64,000 bases of DNA, taken from NCBI GenBank assembly GCA_022828595.1, contig JAKGHH010000006.1, positions 16,550,499-16,614,498 on the forward strand, written 5' to 3'. Below are positions 11,270 to 22,291 of the stretch, one piece after another. Both the position numbers and the translations under genes were made by a program. Within the stretch, counting starts at the first letter, position 1. Each line of letters opens with the position of its first letter. This DNA is from Nelumbo lutea (lineage: Eukaryota; Streptophyta; Magnoliopsida; Proteales; Nelumbonaceae). The notes beneath the pieces were generated by a model, which did not search any database, was not told where the DNA came from, and worked only from the letters and a program-made list of their open reading frames with translations.

Positions 11270-11371
11270 GTTGTTGATGGTGCTATTGGGTCTGGTTCTT
11301 CATCAAATGAAGAAGCTAAAAACAACCCTTCAAGTCCAGTTCAAGGGAGGGTTAGAAGGGCACCAACGTGG

Positions 11372-12987
11372 ATGGAAGATTATGTAAGTGGTGAGGGATT
11401 ATCTGAAGAAGAAGAAAATAATTTCATGATGCTTACTGCCTCTAGTGATCCTATGTCTTTCGAAGATGCTGTCAACAGCCAGAAGTGGAGAGAGGCAATG
11501 GACTTGGAAATCAAAGCCATTGAGAAGAATGAAACTTGGGAATTGACCACACTTCTAGTTGGAGCAAAAAAAAAATAGGAGTAAAATGGGTATTTAAGAC
11601 CAAGCTAAACAAGAATGGGGAAGTAGACAAATACAAAGCAAGGCTCGTGGCCAAGGGATAATCGAAGCAGTTTGGGATCGACTACACTGAAGTTTTTGCA
11701 CCTGTAGCTTGCTGGGATACCATTCGAATGATTCTAGCCCTTGCTGCTTGCAGAGGTTGGAATGTGTACCAGCTCAATGTGAAGAGTGCTTTCTTGCATG
11801 GGAACTTGAATGAAGTAGTATTTATTGGGCAACCTCAAGGCTATGAAATAAAGGGAGAAAAAGACAAGGTTTATAGACTCAAGAAGGCCCTATATGGGCT
11901 CAAACAAGCTTCTCGAGCTTGGTACAGCAAAATTGAGTCCTATTTCATGAAAGAAGGTTTCGAAAGGTGCCCAAATGAGCATACCTTATTTACAAAGGCA
12001 AAAGGAGGGAAATTGCTTATAATAAGTGTGTATGTTGATGATCTTATCTTCACAGGGAATGATGAAATAATGTTTGAAAAGTTCAAGAATTCTATGAAAC
12101 AAGAGTTCGATATGTCTGATCTTGGAAAAATAAAATACTTTCTCGGTGTGGAGGTGGTGCAAGACAGCGAAGGAATTTTTATCAACCAAAGGAAATATGC
12201 TAATGAAGTGCTCGAAAGATTTGGCATGGAAAATAGTAATCCAGTAAAAAATCCATATGTTCCAGGTTTTAAACTTGTAAAGGATGAAGGTGGCACTGGT
12301 GTTGATGCAACTGCTTACAAACAAATGGTGGGTAGTCTCATGTATATGGCTGCCACTAGACCCGACTTAGCTTATGTGGTGAGCTTAATTGGTAGATTTA
12401 TGGAGAGGCCAACTGAGTTGCATCAACAAGCTGTGAAGAGGGTTCTGTGTTACTTAAAGGGAACTACTGAGTTGGGAATTTTCTACAAAAGAGGTGGAGA
12501 AGAGAAGTTGGTGGCCTACTCAGATAGCGATTATGCTGGAGATGTTGAAGACCGAAAGAGTACATCAGGGTATTTGTTCTTGCTCAATTCAGGTGCAGTA
12601 GCATGGTCCTCAAAGAAACAACCAGTGGTCACTCTCTCCACCACTAAAGCTAAGTTCATAGCAGCTGTTTCTTGCGCATGCCAAAGTGTGTGGATGCGTA
12701 GGATTCTTGAAAAACTTGGCCATAAACAAAGTAAGTGCACTGATGTTTTCTGTGACAATAGCTCTGCAATTAAATTATCAAAGAATCCGGTTATGCATGG
12801 CAAGAGCAAACACATTGATGTTAGATTTCATTTTCTTCGAGATTTAACAAAGGATGGGGTTGTTAAGTTGGAGCATTATGGTTCGAAGGATCAGTTGGCA
12901 GATATTATGACTAAGCCTTTGAGTCACGAGGTATTCATAAGATTGAGGGAGCTGCTTGGAGTATGCTTGGCACCAAAGGTAAACTGA
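11372..12987 (+). pseudogene. copia B reverse transcriptase and RNase H
   Basis: The first part (11372-11578) carries the leader FEDAVNSQKWREAMD. A frame break and a TAA near 11660 follow. From 11728 there is an uninterrupted 419-codon frame. It has QLNVKSAFLHGNL, the fingers motif YGLKQASRAW, the YVDDL catalytic box at 12031-12045, RNase H start YSDSDYAGD, and the tail MTKPLS. The RNase H Glu is altered (LSTTKAKF; family LSTTEAEF). The long open frame suggests recent insertion, but the start of the domain is broken. A TGA ends it just before the 3' LTR. Confidence 0.9.
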
Positions 12988-13019
12988 CTGCAAATTGCAG
13001 GTTAGTTTAAGGGAGGGTT

Positions 13020-13207
13020 TGTTAGGATGGTGACTAAAGTCAATTTGACTTAGTCCATCTTAGTTGTTACTTCTGTTAATAATTTCCTGGTTTTCGCAAT
13101 TTTGTTTTTGTAAGGCTTGTATAAAGTCACAATATCTTTCATTCAATAAATGTGCTTTTGAGCTTCCAGTTATCTTTATTTTCTGTTTAAAGCTTGAGAG
13201 TACAACA
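13020..13207 (+). repeat. 3' LTR of copia B
   Basis: The LTR is 188 bp and follows the purine tract AAGGGAGGG. Compared with the 5' LTR it lacks about 61 bases flanked by a short GGTTT/TGTTT similarity, which suggests a small deletion after insertion or strand-transfer slippage during replication. Confidence 0.95.
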
Positions 13208-13212
13208 GATAT

Positions 13213-14171
13213 AACCTTGTAGGTGAAAAGGAAGTTTCCTGGTTCGGGTGGGACCTAGAAATCCCAGCTGGTTGATCAGAGGTGGTAGTGGGTTGGCCAC
13301 CCGTAGTGGTATTTTAAGTTTGATCTATTGTGATGATAGGCTGATCAATTGTAGTTGTTTCATCAGTAGTGGTAAATCTATTAACAGTGGTGTTGTCAAT
13401 GGGCTCAAAGGGATCATCAGGAATAGGTAATGGAACAACAATTTGTGTGGGTCGGCTGATGGGTGCAGTGGTGTTAGCATATGGAAATGAGTGTTCATGG
13501 AATGTGACATCTCTAGATGTGAGAATACGTCCATGGCCATCTCATATGATTTGTATCCCTTTTCCCCAAAAGGGTAATCCACAAATATGCATTTAGAGGC
13601 TCGTGGCTCAAATTTATCACTAGAAAGAGGTTGCACTAGTTGTTTGATGTATAATGCCATTTTGGATGTAAAATTGAAGCATAGGACCAGAGAGAAATTC
13701 TTTTCCATTGTCGTATCTTATTGTTTTGACTACACGACCAAATGAGGTGTGAATCATGTTACAAAATGCTAAAAGAACCCGATATGTTTCAAACTTGTGC
13801 TTGAGGAATACCCATATTGAGCGGTTGTAGTCATCAACTATGGTTAAGAAGAAATGTGCACCCCAACTAGAGGCAACATGATAGGGTATCCATATATCAC
13901 AGTGTATCAAATCGAATGGTGCTCAGGCTCCAGACATGCTTATTGGGAAAGAAACGCAAGTATGCTTCGCCTGCTGACATGCACCACAGTCGGACGAAGC
14001 TAATTGGCCAAGCTGTAGCTGTAGTAGTGATAACTGTCGCAAGGATGCATGTCCGAGCCTATCATGCCATAGCGTTGAGCTAGTTGTAATGTTGGAACTA
14101 AATGCAGGTATGCTATTGTTGACAGAGGATGTCCTTAAGAATGTCCTTAAGAAGTACAAACCATCTTCCAA
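13213..14171 (-). pseudogene. copia A integrase
   Basis: Minus-strand frames 14171-13923 and 13910-13620 show the GAG-pre-integrase LWHDRLGHASLRQL and C-x2-C pair (CGACQQAKH), then IHCDIW (first Asp) and YDNGKEF (second Asp). After HQTTS the sequence jumps to SSDKFEPRASKC of the C-terminal region, so the segment with the third acidic residue (around the family's QQNG-ERKH motif) is missing. The protein cannot be active. Copia B was inserted just after this, at 13212. Confidence 0.85.
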
Positions 14172-15556
14172 TCCTGTAATGAATAGCAGGTAGAAGAGAA
14201 CACAGCAATATAGTCCAACTGAATGGTGAGTTTGACATTAAGAATGTCATTGACATTAGATAATATTTGAATCCAGGAACATAAAGCACATCGGAAACAA
14301 CAATGGTAGGAGTAAGCAAGAAGGACCCTATGTGTATGGCTTTAAGGGCTTCACCATTAGGAAGAAAAATCGAACGATGCACAGATAGAGGCCCACAGTG
14401 GCTGAGGTATGATGTGTTTAAAACCATGTGATCTGACTCACCACTATCTAGTACCGGTTCAGTTAACCGAATCGTGGGATAAGACCAGACCGATATATTC
14501 AGTTTTTACATTTAATCGAAACGAAACCAAGAGAGAGGAAAAGAAAGGGATTAGGGTGTCAGTTCACCAGTCTACTAGATTGGTTGCTTTTCAGCATTCA
14601 AAAATCAGATTAACTAGGCATATTGATCAGCTTTCAAACCAGACATTGGGGATGCTGTAGAAGGATTAGTTTGGTCAGCCTTGGCATAGGTTACACCAGA
14701 ACAGCTGCCTGTAGATCCATTCTTCTTGCCAGGCTTGCCTTATTCCCAACCTTCTGGATATCCGTTTATTTCATAACATCTTTCTTTCGTATGGCCCATC
14801 TTTTTGTAGTAATCACATCGTGGTCTTAGGCGAGTGCTGGTATCTTTCTTCAGAAACAGGGGTCGAGTAACTCACGCGTTGAACGCAGCAGACTCTTGTA
14901 CCAAGGTGCCTTTATGAGATACCATGAGTTGGTGCTTTTTTTCTTGAATAATGAGTGCGTAAGCACGATTGATTGTCGGAAGTGGATCAGAAGCAAGGAT
15001 AAAGGTGTCGTTCAAGCCCATCAAGAATTGATGAAGCTTGTCTTTCTCTCGTTCGGCTGCCAATTCCTATGCAGCTCAAGTTCATCTCATAATCCTTTCA
15101 TTTTGGTGAAATAAGAAGCAGCCGAAAGCTCACCTTGATGCAAGAGAGATAGAGAGAGAGAGATCTTGAGCTGGTATACTCGAGGTGCATTACCTTGGGA
15201 AAATCGTTCCTCAAGGTCCTTCCAAATTTCTCTAGTCGTATCAGCGTAATCTATTCTCTCATGGAGCCTTTGAGCCAGCAACTTGAAAATCCATGATATG
15301 TCCATGGATTTGCACTTTATCCATGCTCTGTTTTCAGGGAAAGAAGGATCTGGCCGACCTAACGTAACATCTACCAAGCAGAACTTATTCTTTTCTCTCT
15401 CAACGCATTTCGCATCGCGCGTTGCCACGTTGAGTAGTTTTCTCCGGCGAGGAAGCATGATACAAGAACAGCACCAGGGTTATCCAACGGGTGCAAGAAA
15501 TATGGAGAGGGCGGATCTAGATCTCCGACCATGATAGGCAGAGTTTCAGACTTCAA
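14172..15556 (-). pseudogene. copia A gag and protease
   Basis: The gag start region (15556-15371) reads PYFLHPLDNPGAVLVS and GENYSTWQRAM, the copia-like N-terminal domain. It continues in another frame at 15458-15087 (ALLAQRLHERIDYADTTREIW) and at 15063-14872 (LHQFLMGLNDTF). At about 14818-14777 a zinc knuckle has Tyr in place of the second Cys (CDYYKKMGHTKERC). Around 14450-14427 is LDSGESDHM, the protease active site. Frames are broken several times. Confidence 0.85.
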
Positions 15557-15686
15557 GAAAAGCAGGGTTCAATAACGACAATACTGGAGTTCAGCAGCGT
15601 CAGAGATGAGTTCAGCAGGGTCGGAGACGAAGAACGTTCGTGGGAGAGACACGAAAACAACCTGACCTGGTCAAGCTCTCGTACCA

Positions 15687-15816
15687 TGAAAATCAAAAAT
15701 CAGAATGAAGATTTTTGTATTAAATCATTTCTGTACAGAGAGATATATAGACATATCGACACAAGTTGGACAACTGTCAATGCAACTTGGACAATTTTGG
15801 CCACGTCACTAGAGTT
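15687..15816 (-). repeat. 5' LTR remnant of copia A with primer site
   Basis: It is homologous to 6089-6233 for about 125 bases. On the minus strand it ends TTTTCA and is followed by TGGTACGAGAGC (15686-15675), a two-base variant of the initiator tRNA-Met primer site. The outer end, expected to read TGTTATAAATAAAG, is missing and the sequence changes abruptly near 15816. Confidence 0.75.
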
Positions 15817-17463
15817 TGGTGGATAGTGGAAACTAGCGCAACTATTGATTTTCTCAGCCATTATTGAGAATGTATGGGCTACCGATCGAGTGCCGACACA
15901 TCATCTCTAATTCAAAGAAACGCTCTAATTCACCCACCAGAAATTCTGGTTCGAAGGAAAACCCACACGATTACGCTGTCTCCCCACGAACCCGGCCCCA
16001 CCTGCCACCATGATCCGCAGCCCCAGTGGTATCTTCCCTCCAAGATTTGTAGTCCCAAGGATGCAGTGCTCCAATCCATCCAAGTCCTACTCCTTCCCTT
16101 CCACCTTACTACAAAAGGCAGCTCAAATGGGTGCAACGATGAGCAAGCCTTCATCGTCAGCAATGCTCAGACCCCACAAAGCTCGCATGCCTGTAGCTAA
16201 TACTGGTAATTCTACTATATCTGTTCTTACAACTACAAATGGTTTTGGTCTTGGTTTGTCTTCACATGAAGAGATGGAAAGTGGATTTGGATCCCCTGTC
16301 GTGAAATACATATGCACTATTGGGTAATAGTTGTGGCCAACCTTCAGAGGGGAGGAAGGCAGCAGAGTGAATAATAGGGTGGCGATGGCCATGCCAACCA
16401 GTTCGCCTGAGGTCGTGTCTCATGGCCTCTGTAAATCATCTCCGAGGCCCCCAACCAATACTATTCTCTGTCCCTCGGAATTACTGTGGACTTCGATCAA
16501 TGAATCTCTACAAAACGATCTATTCAGAATGAACTTTGAGCGTTGCCACTACAAGTTTGTCTATTTCCTAATGAAAGAGAAGTCTGAACAGATGATTTGA
16601 ATTGTGAAACGTATAAAGAAAAGGATAATATTAAATTTAAAAAAAAATTATATGTCACATGTGCATGAATTGTAGTGGAAGGTTAATAGACATTAGGGTA
16701 GGGTTAGAAGTACTAGTCAATTGTCAAAAAAACATAGGGGGTATTATAACATAATACATGTAAAATTAGTCAATGAACTACAATCCAACTCAGAATAGCC
16801 CCCACCCCCCTTATAAAACCGCATCCTACCCATCAATTTGACATCAATCTACAGGCAGGATTCAGTCCCCTTAAAAATCTTACACTCAACTATAAAAACC
16901 CCATGATAGATTATGCTTTGAAAATTTCTCAAAACCAACCAAACCATTTTAGTATAAAAGTTATTTGGTTTCGATGGTCTTTATCTAACGAACATTTCCT
17001 ACAATTTTGTCTTGAAAATTGGGACAGATAAAATATGCTTTAAAAATTTTGTAACAAATCAGCACCACTAGACTCCGTTAGGTGCCATATAAGCTGAACC
17101 GCCGAACAATAAAAAAATGCCCCTAAAAATGAAAAAATCATTTTTGGCAATTTTCTGATTAATGATTCGTGTAAATTGAAAGATACATTTATCAACTAAA
17201 TGGCTCAACCAAACATCATTTTTGGTGTTTTTCTATAAACCACCCATATGGCACTGAATGTCCGAAAACACCATGGATACCAAATACCATCTAAACTTAA
17301 AAAGTCCTAATAACATACTTAAATAACAAATATACGTTCAATATCAAATTGTAATGTTAACAAATTTTACCTATTACTGGTATATGAATTATACTCACAC
17401 TTTTTTAAACATAAATAGTTTTTTTTTACATCAAATTACAAGTTAAAAATTAAAACAAATAAC
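15817..17463. other. unassigned DNA between copia A and the gypsy element
   Basis: The plus-strand frame 16010-16327 (105 codons) and opposing frames 16123-16392 and 15930-16163 are open but match no family I recognise. They may be remnants of a host gene. From 16620 the DNA is AT-rich. The segment at about 16795-16915 resembles 57845-57980 (shared wording near CATCAATC and GGATT-AGTCC), which suggests a dispersed repeat. 17080-17300 has the look of a decayed MITE, without resolved ends. Confidence 0.35.
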
Positions 17464-17741
17464 CATGGTTTTCGAATTATCATTGGCTCGGATGATTGGA
17501 CCGTTCGGCCTGGGAATCGTTCAGGCAACCAGTTCCGTTTTACCCCAAACCTGGTCCCTAGCCAGAAATTGTTGAATCAGTCAATGGCCCATTGACCGGG
17601 GCAGTCAAACCATTGACCCACTCAATTGTTTTTGGTTATTTTTATTTTTTATTTATTTTTTATTTTTTTGTCAAAACAGGCCGTCTATTCAAACTGGACG
17701 GTCAAATCGTCGACCTAGAAATCGGTGTCCAGAACGGTTCC
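17464..17741. repeat. left part of a MITE interrupted by the gypsy element
   Basis: It starts CATGGTTTTCGAA. The right part resumes at 24658 and ends TTTAAACCATG at 24691. The two ends are imperfect inverted repeats. The internal wording (TTTTGTCAAAACAGGCCG, TTCAAACTGGACGG) recurs at 32955-32990 inside a second copy, 32784-33040. Confidence 0.6.
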
Positions 17742-18302
17742 TGATGGTGTGCGATCTGGATGCTCTTTGCTGGAGGGCAGCTCGGACGTGGTCTGCTTTG
17801 CTGGCTGGTCAAACTGCAAAAGAGGAAGGCTTAGAGGACCCGAGGAGGCTTAAGCTAGTATTCGGTTGTGCGAGCTGAAAGCTTGTATGCTAGTGGGCTA
17901 GTGAGCAGTAAATCGAGCGGACCTTAAGATGTTGGGGTTGGTGTCCTTATATAGGTGAGTTGTTGTAGGTCTCACAAAACACCTATGAGATCTTTGCCCC
18001 GTGATACTAGGAATTTGTTCCGCGCCAGGAGGTGGACTTCGTGCTAGCTGATAAGGCCTATTGAGTTTGCCTGATCCGAGCGGGATGAGGATAAGGCTCG
18101 CAGACGTGCATCATGATCTCGAAGAGGTCGAAGATAACTGGCTAGCTTCTAGAAGTTGGCTACATGTCACCTCGGTAGATCAGGCCATCGTGAGCTGCTC
18201 GGATCTCAGTCTTGGCTGAGGTGCCCGAGGTACCCGAGTTGACCTAACTTGCTGAGATGGCAAGAAGTGGCCTGATAGGTCGGGCCAAATTACCCCCGAT
18301 CA
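17742..18302 (-). repeat. 3' LTR of the gypsy element
   Basis: The LTR is 561 bp. On the minus strand it begins TGATCGGGGG directly after the purine tract and ends in CCATCA. It shares long stretches with 23544-24156, such as AGTATTCGGTTGT and GGTGTCCTTATATAGG. The latter contains a TATA-like TATATA that may be the LTR promoter seen from the complementary strand. Confidence 0.85.
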
Positions 18303-18609
18303 ATTGCTCCCCACTCCCCGTGCTAGTGGTCCTGACCTGGTGCGGGAGTTCATGACAAGCCTGGGTGGAATTGGCCCGGTCTTCGTCCTGGCCGAGTTCC
18401 AGTCTAAGGGTCAGACCTTAATGACCCAACTGGCTCAACCACAAAGTTAGGTCGCATACTGGGAACATGCGGGCGTCCCTTGGATTAAAAATTCCATCGT
18501 CGTCAAAGAGTGCTCTCAACCAATTTCGAGCTTGAAAGTTGTACGACTAGTTCTTATGGGAGCCATCGGATCAAACTGATCTGAGCCATCCGTGATCGGC
18601 TATAGCGGC

Positions 18610-18617
18610 TATAAATA
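18610..18617 (+). promoter_or_regulatory. TATA box for the antisense reading frame
   Basis: TATAAATA lies in CGGCTATAAATAGGGGCC on the plus strand, opposite to the retroelement polyprotein. It is 168 bases upstream of the first ATG of the antisense frame (18785). A spacing of this order, with a candidate leader intron (18737-18783, GTAAGT...CAG, only 47 bases and so doubtful), fits a dedicated promoter. Activity is inferred. Confidence 0.55.
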
Positions 18618-18784
18618 GGGGCCTTGGGGTCCCATTTGCTTTGTCTCGTTTTGAATTTTCATGTTCCGGAGGTCGCGTGCCAGTTTCCAGGTCGGTCATC
18701 TCTCTTTTGTCTCCGAGGTCGTTCCCCTTTCTTTAGGTAAGTTGTCTTTCCATGCTTTGGTTCATTCATTTCTTTCATTTCAGC

Positions 18785-20890
18785 ATGTCTAATAGTGATA
18801 GCCTTTTCAATGAGACTGAGGAGTCTGGTTAGGCCGAGGAGGGCACATTGGTCCAAGGCTTAGAGTCTGGCCCGGGCAAGATGGTCACTTCGGCTCCAAA
18901 CTTGGATTTCAGTCCAGCCAAGGTGGACACCTCGATTCAGGAACGGAAGGCTTATGGCAAAAAGGTTTCGTCTTCCCATGCTCCCATAAACCCCAAGGTC
19001 AAGACACCTTCGATCCTTCTAGTATGACGCCCGAGCAGATTCATACTTTAGCTTTTCAGTATAGGTTCCCCGACCACTACGGTTATTACTTGCCTTTGGA
19101 GAATTTTCCTTGGGATCATGAGGACGAGGAAATCACTGTCTTCACTTAACACTTAATAGACAGTCTCTACTTCCCTCTTCACCCCTTTATTGTTAAACTC
19201 CTCAATTATTTTAATTTCACCATACACCAGCTCTATCCGAACTCGATTTGTACCTTGGTCAGTACCATCTCCCTCTTTCATGATCATGACCTCTCCTTGG
19301 ACATTGAAACTTTTAGCTCGCTTTGTTCCATCAAAGAGAATCCAGCTGGTCCTAAGGGTATAGATAAACAAAGTTCCTACATAGCTTATCGTCTTGGGTA
19401 CAAATTACTCCATGAGTACACCTCGAAAGTCCCAGCCTGGAAAACTAGGTATTTCACTCTTGTTGTCAATGGGGGGTGGCCTTTCCAAACTCACTAGAGG
19501 AAGGGTATCTCTGACCCCAGGGATCAACTGAGTAGGAAGATGAAGAAGAAGATGTGATCCATGGTGGAGCTTGGCCTGAAATTGCAAGACTACTTGGCCG
19601 AGGATAAGCTTGTTAAGGCTGGGTTGAGTCCCCCAGGTAGGTCGTCACTTCGGGTGCACATGCTTCTTTTTTATGCTTACTTTACTTTGTACCACTTCAG
19701 TTAATCTTCTACTCGTCTTCCACAGGTATCATGGCTTATTTCCCGATGTCTAATCTATTTGCCGACATGAAGAAGAGAAAGAAAAGGAAGGCGTCTCAAG
19801 GCGACTCTTCTCTAAAATCGACAACTGATCCCATTGCTCCTGCTACACCTACTAAGGACGAGGAGGTCCCTGTCATCGACATGGTTGAGGAGGACCAAGG
19901 GAATAAGTCACCGCCTCACCAACCCGAGGTGAGCCAAACTCTAGAGCCTTAGTCCAATCATCCTAAGGCCAGCACCCCAGGCACGGGCCACAAGGAGGTC
20001 CGAAGCGTAATGAATTTTCAAGTCACCCTTAGCAAGAGTTAGGAGGTTGTTTTTTCTGAGGAGGTCTCCAAGTATGCTGAGCTGTAGCTTGCTGAGGTGA
20101 CCGCCAAGGCAGTAGGTCACCTCACGGTGGTGCATCTCTGATCTCACTACTATACTTTAGCTTATTTCTCCTTTTATACTTAGCAAAAGTTTTCTTCTCT
20201 TGTAGACGAACTCCATGATTCGTTCTCTACTGAAGTAGTCCGAGCAGTATGCTATCATGGTGCAAGCCACCGAGATGAAGGAACAAGCTGCCAGTGCAAA
20301 GGTACAAGTTGCTAAGTTGGCGGCTGTGGAGTACCAAACTAAGCTATTAAAGGTTGTCGTCCTGTCGATGCCATCAGGAAGTTGGAGGCCGAGTTGAAGT
20401 TGAAGGGGAGCGCATTGAAGGGCTGAAGAAGGAGGCCGAGGAGCAGAGGATCGCTTTCGCTGAGCATGAAGCTCCTCTTACACAAGTGATCAAAGATGTT
20501 GAGGTGCTTGCTTTTAAAACCTACAAAGGCTTTCCAAATTTTGATGAACTTAAGTAGGAACTTGCCGCATCTGCCTTTCGGAAGGGCTTCAAACTATGTC
20601 GCTAGTTGGCCAGGCGTTCATTCCCCGACCTCGACCTCAGATCCATCACCACTGTCGGGGTCAATACGGAGTAGGTGCTCAAAGCAGACAAGGACCCTGA
20701 CTCCGAGGAAGAGAGTGGCAATGGTGTTAACGAGGGGACCATGGAGAAGGATAGCCCGGATGCCTCTACCGAGTAGGTCATGGAGACAGAGGAAGCTGCC
20801 CCTGCTGAGGATACTATGGAGACTGAGTCAGCCAAAGATGCTTCTAAAGATGTTGAAGGTGGGGGCGAGGATGGACTTCCTTGTACAAAC
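18785..20890 (+). pseudogene. antisense ORF of the gypsy element, PF04195-like
   Basis: Reading on the plus strand from ATG 18785 (MSNSDSLF), a protein of the plant 'putative gypsy type transposon' family can be followed through several stops and shifts. There is an acidic N-terminal part, then the conserved core at about 19150-19495 (FPLHPFIVKLLNYFNFT, LYPNS, WKTRYFTLV). A GT-AG intron lies at 19637-19725, followed by a basic KKRKKRKAS stretch (about 19769-19792). A predicted coiled coil (about 20260-20550, KLEAELKLKGERIEGL) and an acidic tail come last. A second acceptor (TTCTCTTGTAG, 20205) is likely, with its donor unclear. The function of this family is not known. The copy is degenerate. 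Confidence 0.65.
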
Positions 20891-21478
20891 AATCATCTAC
20901 CGAGCCTCCAAGCTCAGTCTAGTAGATTTTTCTCTTTTTTTTTTTTGAATGTATGAATCAGACTCTTTTGAAGAAATGAAATGCAACTCTCCTTTTTGTC
21001 ACCTCACGTACAACAATTTTTCGTAAAAAAGTTTCCAAGTGTTGGTTGCCCCGAGGTGCCTAGCTTCTAAAATAACTAGTCATGACGAGGGGTAACCTGA
21101 AGTAGCTATGAGCCGAGGTGAACAGTCATGGTAAGTATATAACCCGAACTGTCTGTACACCAATGAAGCATAAGTAAGGTTTGCCTGCACTGCCCATATA
21201 CTTAGAAAGCGACTGGGTCTTATTCATCTTTAGCAATGAGGTCATTATTGGTTCGGCACCATGGCCCTTAGGCTTTTAGAGTGACTCGTGGTTCACTCTC
21301 CATTATAATTTAGCCAACATGCAGCCTAACCAAACTGCCTAAGAGGGTGGTCATTTGTACTTGGAAAAATTGGCGGTTGCTTGGTTCCCAAGCTCACAAG
21401 TAATATCTCCTTAGGTTGTCGACATTCTAGGCACGGGGCACTTGCCTCCCTTCCAAAGTTTCGACCTCAGCACCATAG

Positions 21479-21586
21479 GTCAAGTTAAATGGCATCTCAC
21501 CTGTCGCAGGGTCAGTACTTCGATCTCGGCTGGGATGATGAACTCTGTACCGTAGGTCAAGTTAAATGGCATCTCACCTGTCGCAG
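21479..21586. repeat. short tandem duplication in the integrase end
   Basis: A 32-base sequence starting GTCAAGTTAAATGGC occurs at 21479 and again at 21556, a 77-base period. It duplicates part of the C-terminal integrase coding region and adds to the damage in that frame. Confidence 0.85.
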
Positions 21587-22118
21587 TCTTGATAGTAGTC
21601 ATGTAGGCCCATAGGGCACTGGGCAACTTGTCAACACAGAAACCTTTAGCTCGCGCTAGCCGAGCCTTCAGTCCTTGAAGAATTGCCCTGTTCATCACCT
21701 CGACCTGTTCATTTTCTTATGGATGCGCCACCGACATGAAGTTCTGTTGGATTCCCATCTCGGCACAATAATTTTGGAACTTTATGTCCTTGAACCGCTT
21801 CCCATTGTTGGAGATCAGCACCTTCGTCAATCCGAATTTGCACACTATGTTCCTCCAAAAGAAGTTTTGTACGTTCCAGGCTATGATAGTCACCAAGGGC
21901 TTAGCCTCCACCCACTTTGTAAAGTAATCAACTGCCACGATTAGGAATCTTCTCTGCCTGATTGCAGGTGGGAAAGGACCGAGGATGCCTGTCCCCCACT
22001 GGGCAAAAGGCCACGGGTTGGTCAAATACTTTAGGTCGGCAACGAGCTGGTGAAGTATGTTGGCGTGCCTCTGGCAGTTATCACACATCCGGACGAGCTC
22101 GAGTGCATCCGCTTTCAT
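21480..22118 (-). pseudogene. gypsy integrase, catalytic residues lost
   Basis: Minus-strand frames 22118-21717 and 21698-21480 carry the zinc-binding end C-x2-C (CDNCQRHA) and the catalytic core. Two of the three acidic residues are changed: WGTGILGPF (family W-G-x-D-I-x-GPF) and ISNNGKRF (family S-D-N-G-x-x-F). A premature TAA follows SVAHP, and the C-terminal part (KLPSALWAY, GEMPFNLTYG) continues downstream in the same reading sense. The element could not integrate on its own. Confidence 0.85.
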
Positions 22119-22291
22119 AGTAGGCTAGTAGTATCCTTACCTTAGTGCTTTTTGGGCAAGCGCCCTACCCCCCAAGTGTCCTCCACAGAGACCTTCGTGG
22201 ATCTCGCTTCTAAGGGTCGCAAGCAACGCAGGTAGGGGAGCATAAAGGATCTCCTATACAACTGCCCGTCAATGAGAACATACTGGGTTGG

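Larger units (their letters stand above)
8703..13207 (+). mobile_element. full-length copia retrotransposon (copia B)
   Basis: Both LTRs (8703-8955 and 13020-13207) begin TGTTAGGAT and end GTACAACA. The perfect 5-bp target duplication GATAT lies at 8698-8702 and 13208-13212. TGGTATCAGAGC at 8959-8970 is complementary to the 3' end of initiator tRNA-Met. The purine tract is at 13009-13017. Gag, zinc knuckle, protease, integrase, reverse transcriptase and RNase H follow in copia order. Several nonsense codons and frameshifts disable gag and integrase, but a 419-codon reverse transcriptase/RNase H frame is still open. The element sits inside copia A in opposite orientation. Confidence 0.95.
6089..15816 (-). 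mobile_element. old copia-type LTR retrotransposon (copia A), nested into
   Basis: The element is read on the minus strand: 5' LTR remnant 15687-15816, primer site, gag, zinc knuckle, protease, integrase, reverse transcriptase, RNase H, pyrimidine tract (6234-6242, complement of the polypurine tract) and 3' LTR 6089-6233. Integrase before reverse transcriptase marks Ty1/copia. Frames are broken by many stops and shifts, the zinc knuckle has lost a Cys, and the integrase segment carrying the third acidic residue is missing. Copia B (8703-13207) interrupts it between integrase and reverse transcriptase, and a solo LTR (6853-7733) interrupts it between reverse transcriptase and RNase H. The outer edge of the 5' LTR is missing, so the target duplication cannot be checked. 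Confidence 0.85.

Noticed and set aside
11940..12324. Minus-strand frames of more than 110 codons
   Set aside because: They are shadows of the plus-strand reverse transcriptase frame of copia B.
16010..16392. Opposed 89-105-codon frames on both strands
   Set aside because: Both are open and neither has recognisable domains or splice partners. Not enough to call a gene.
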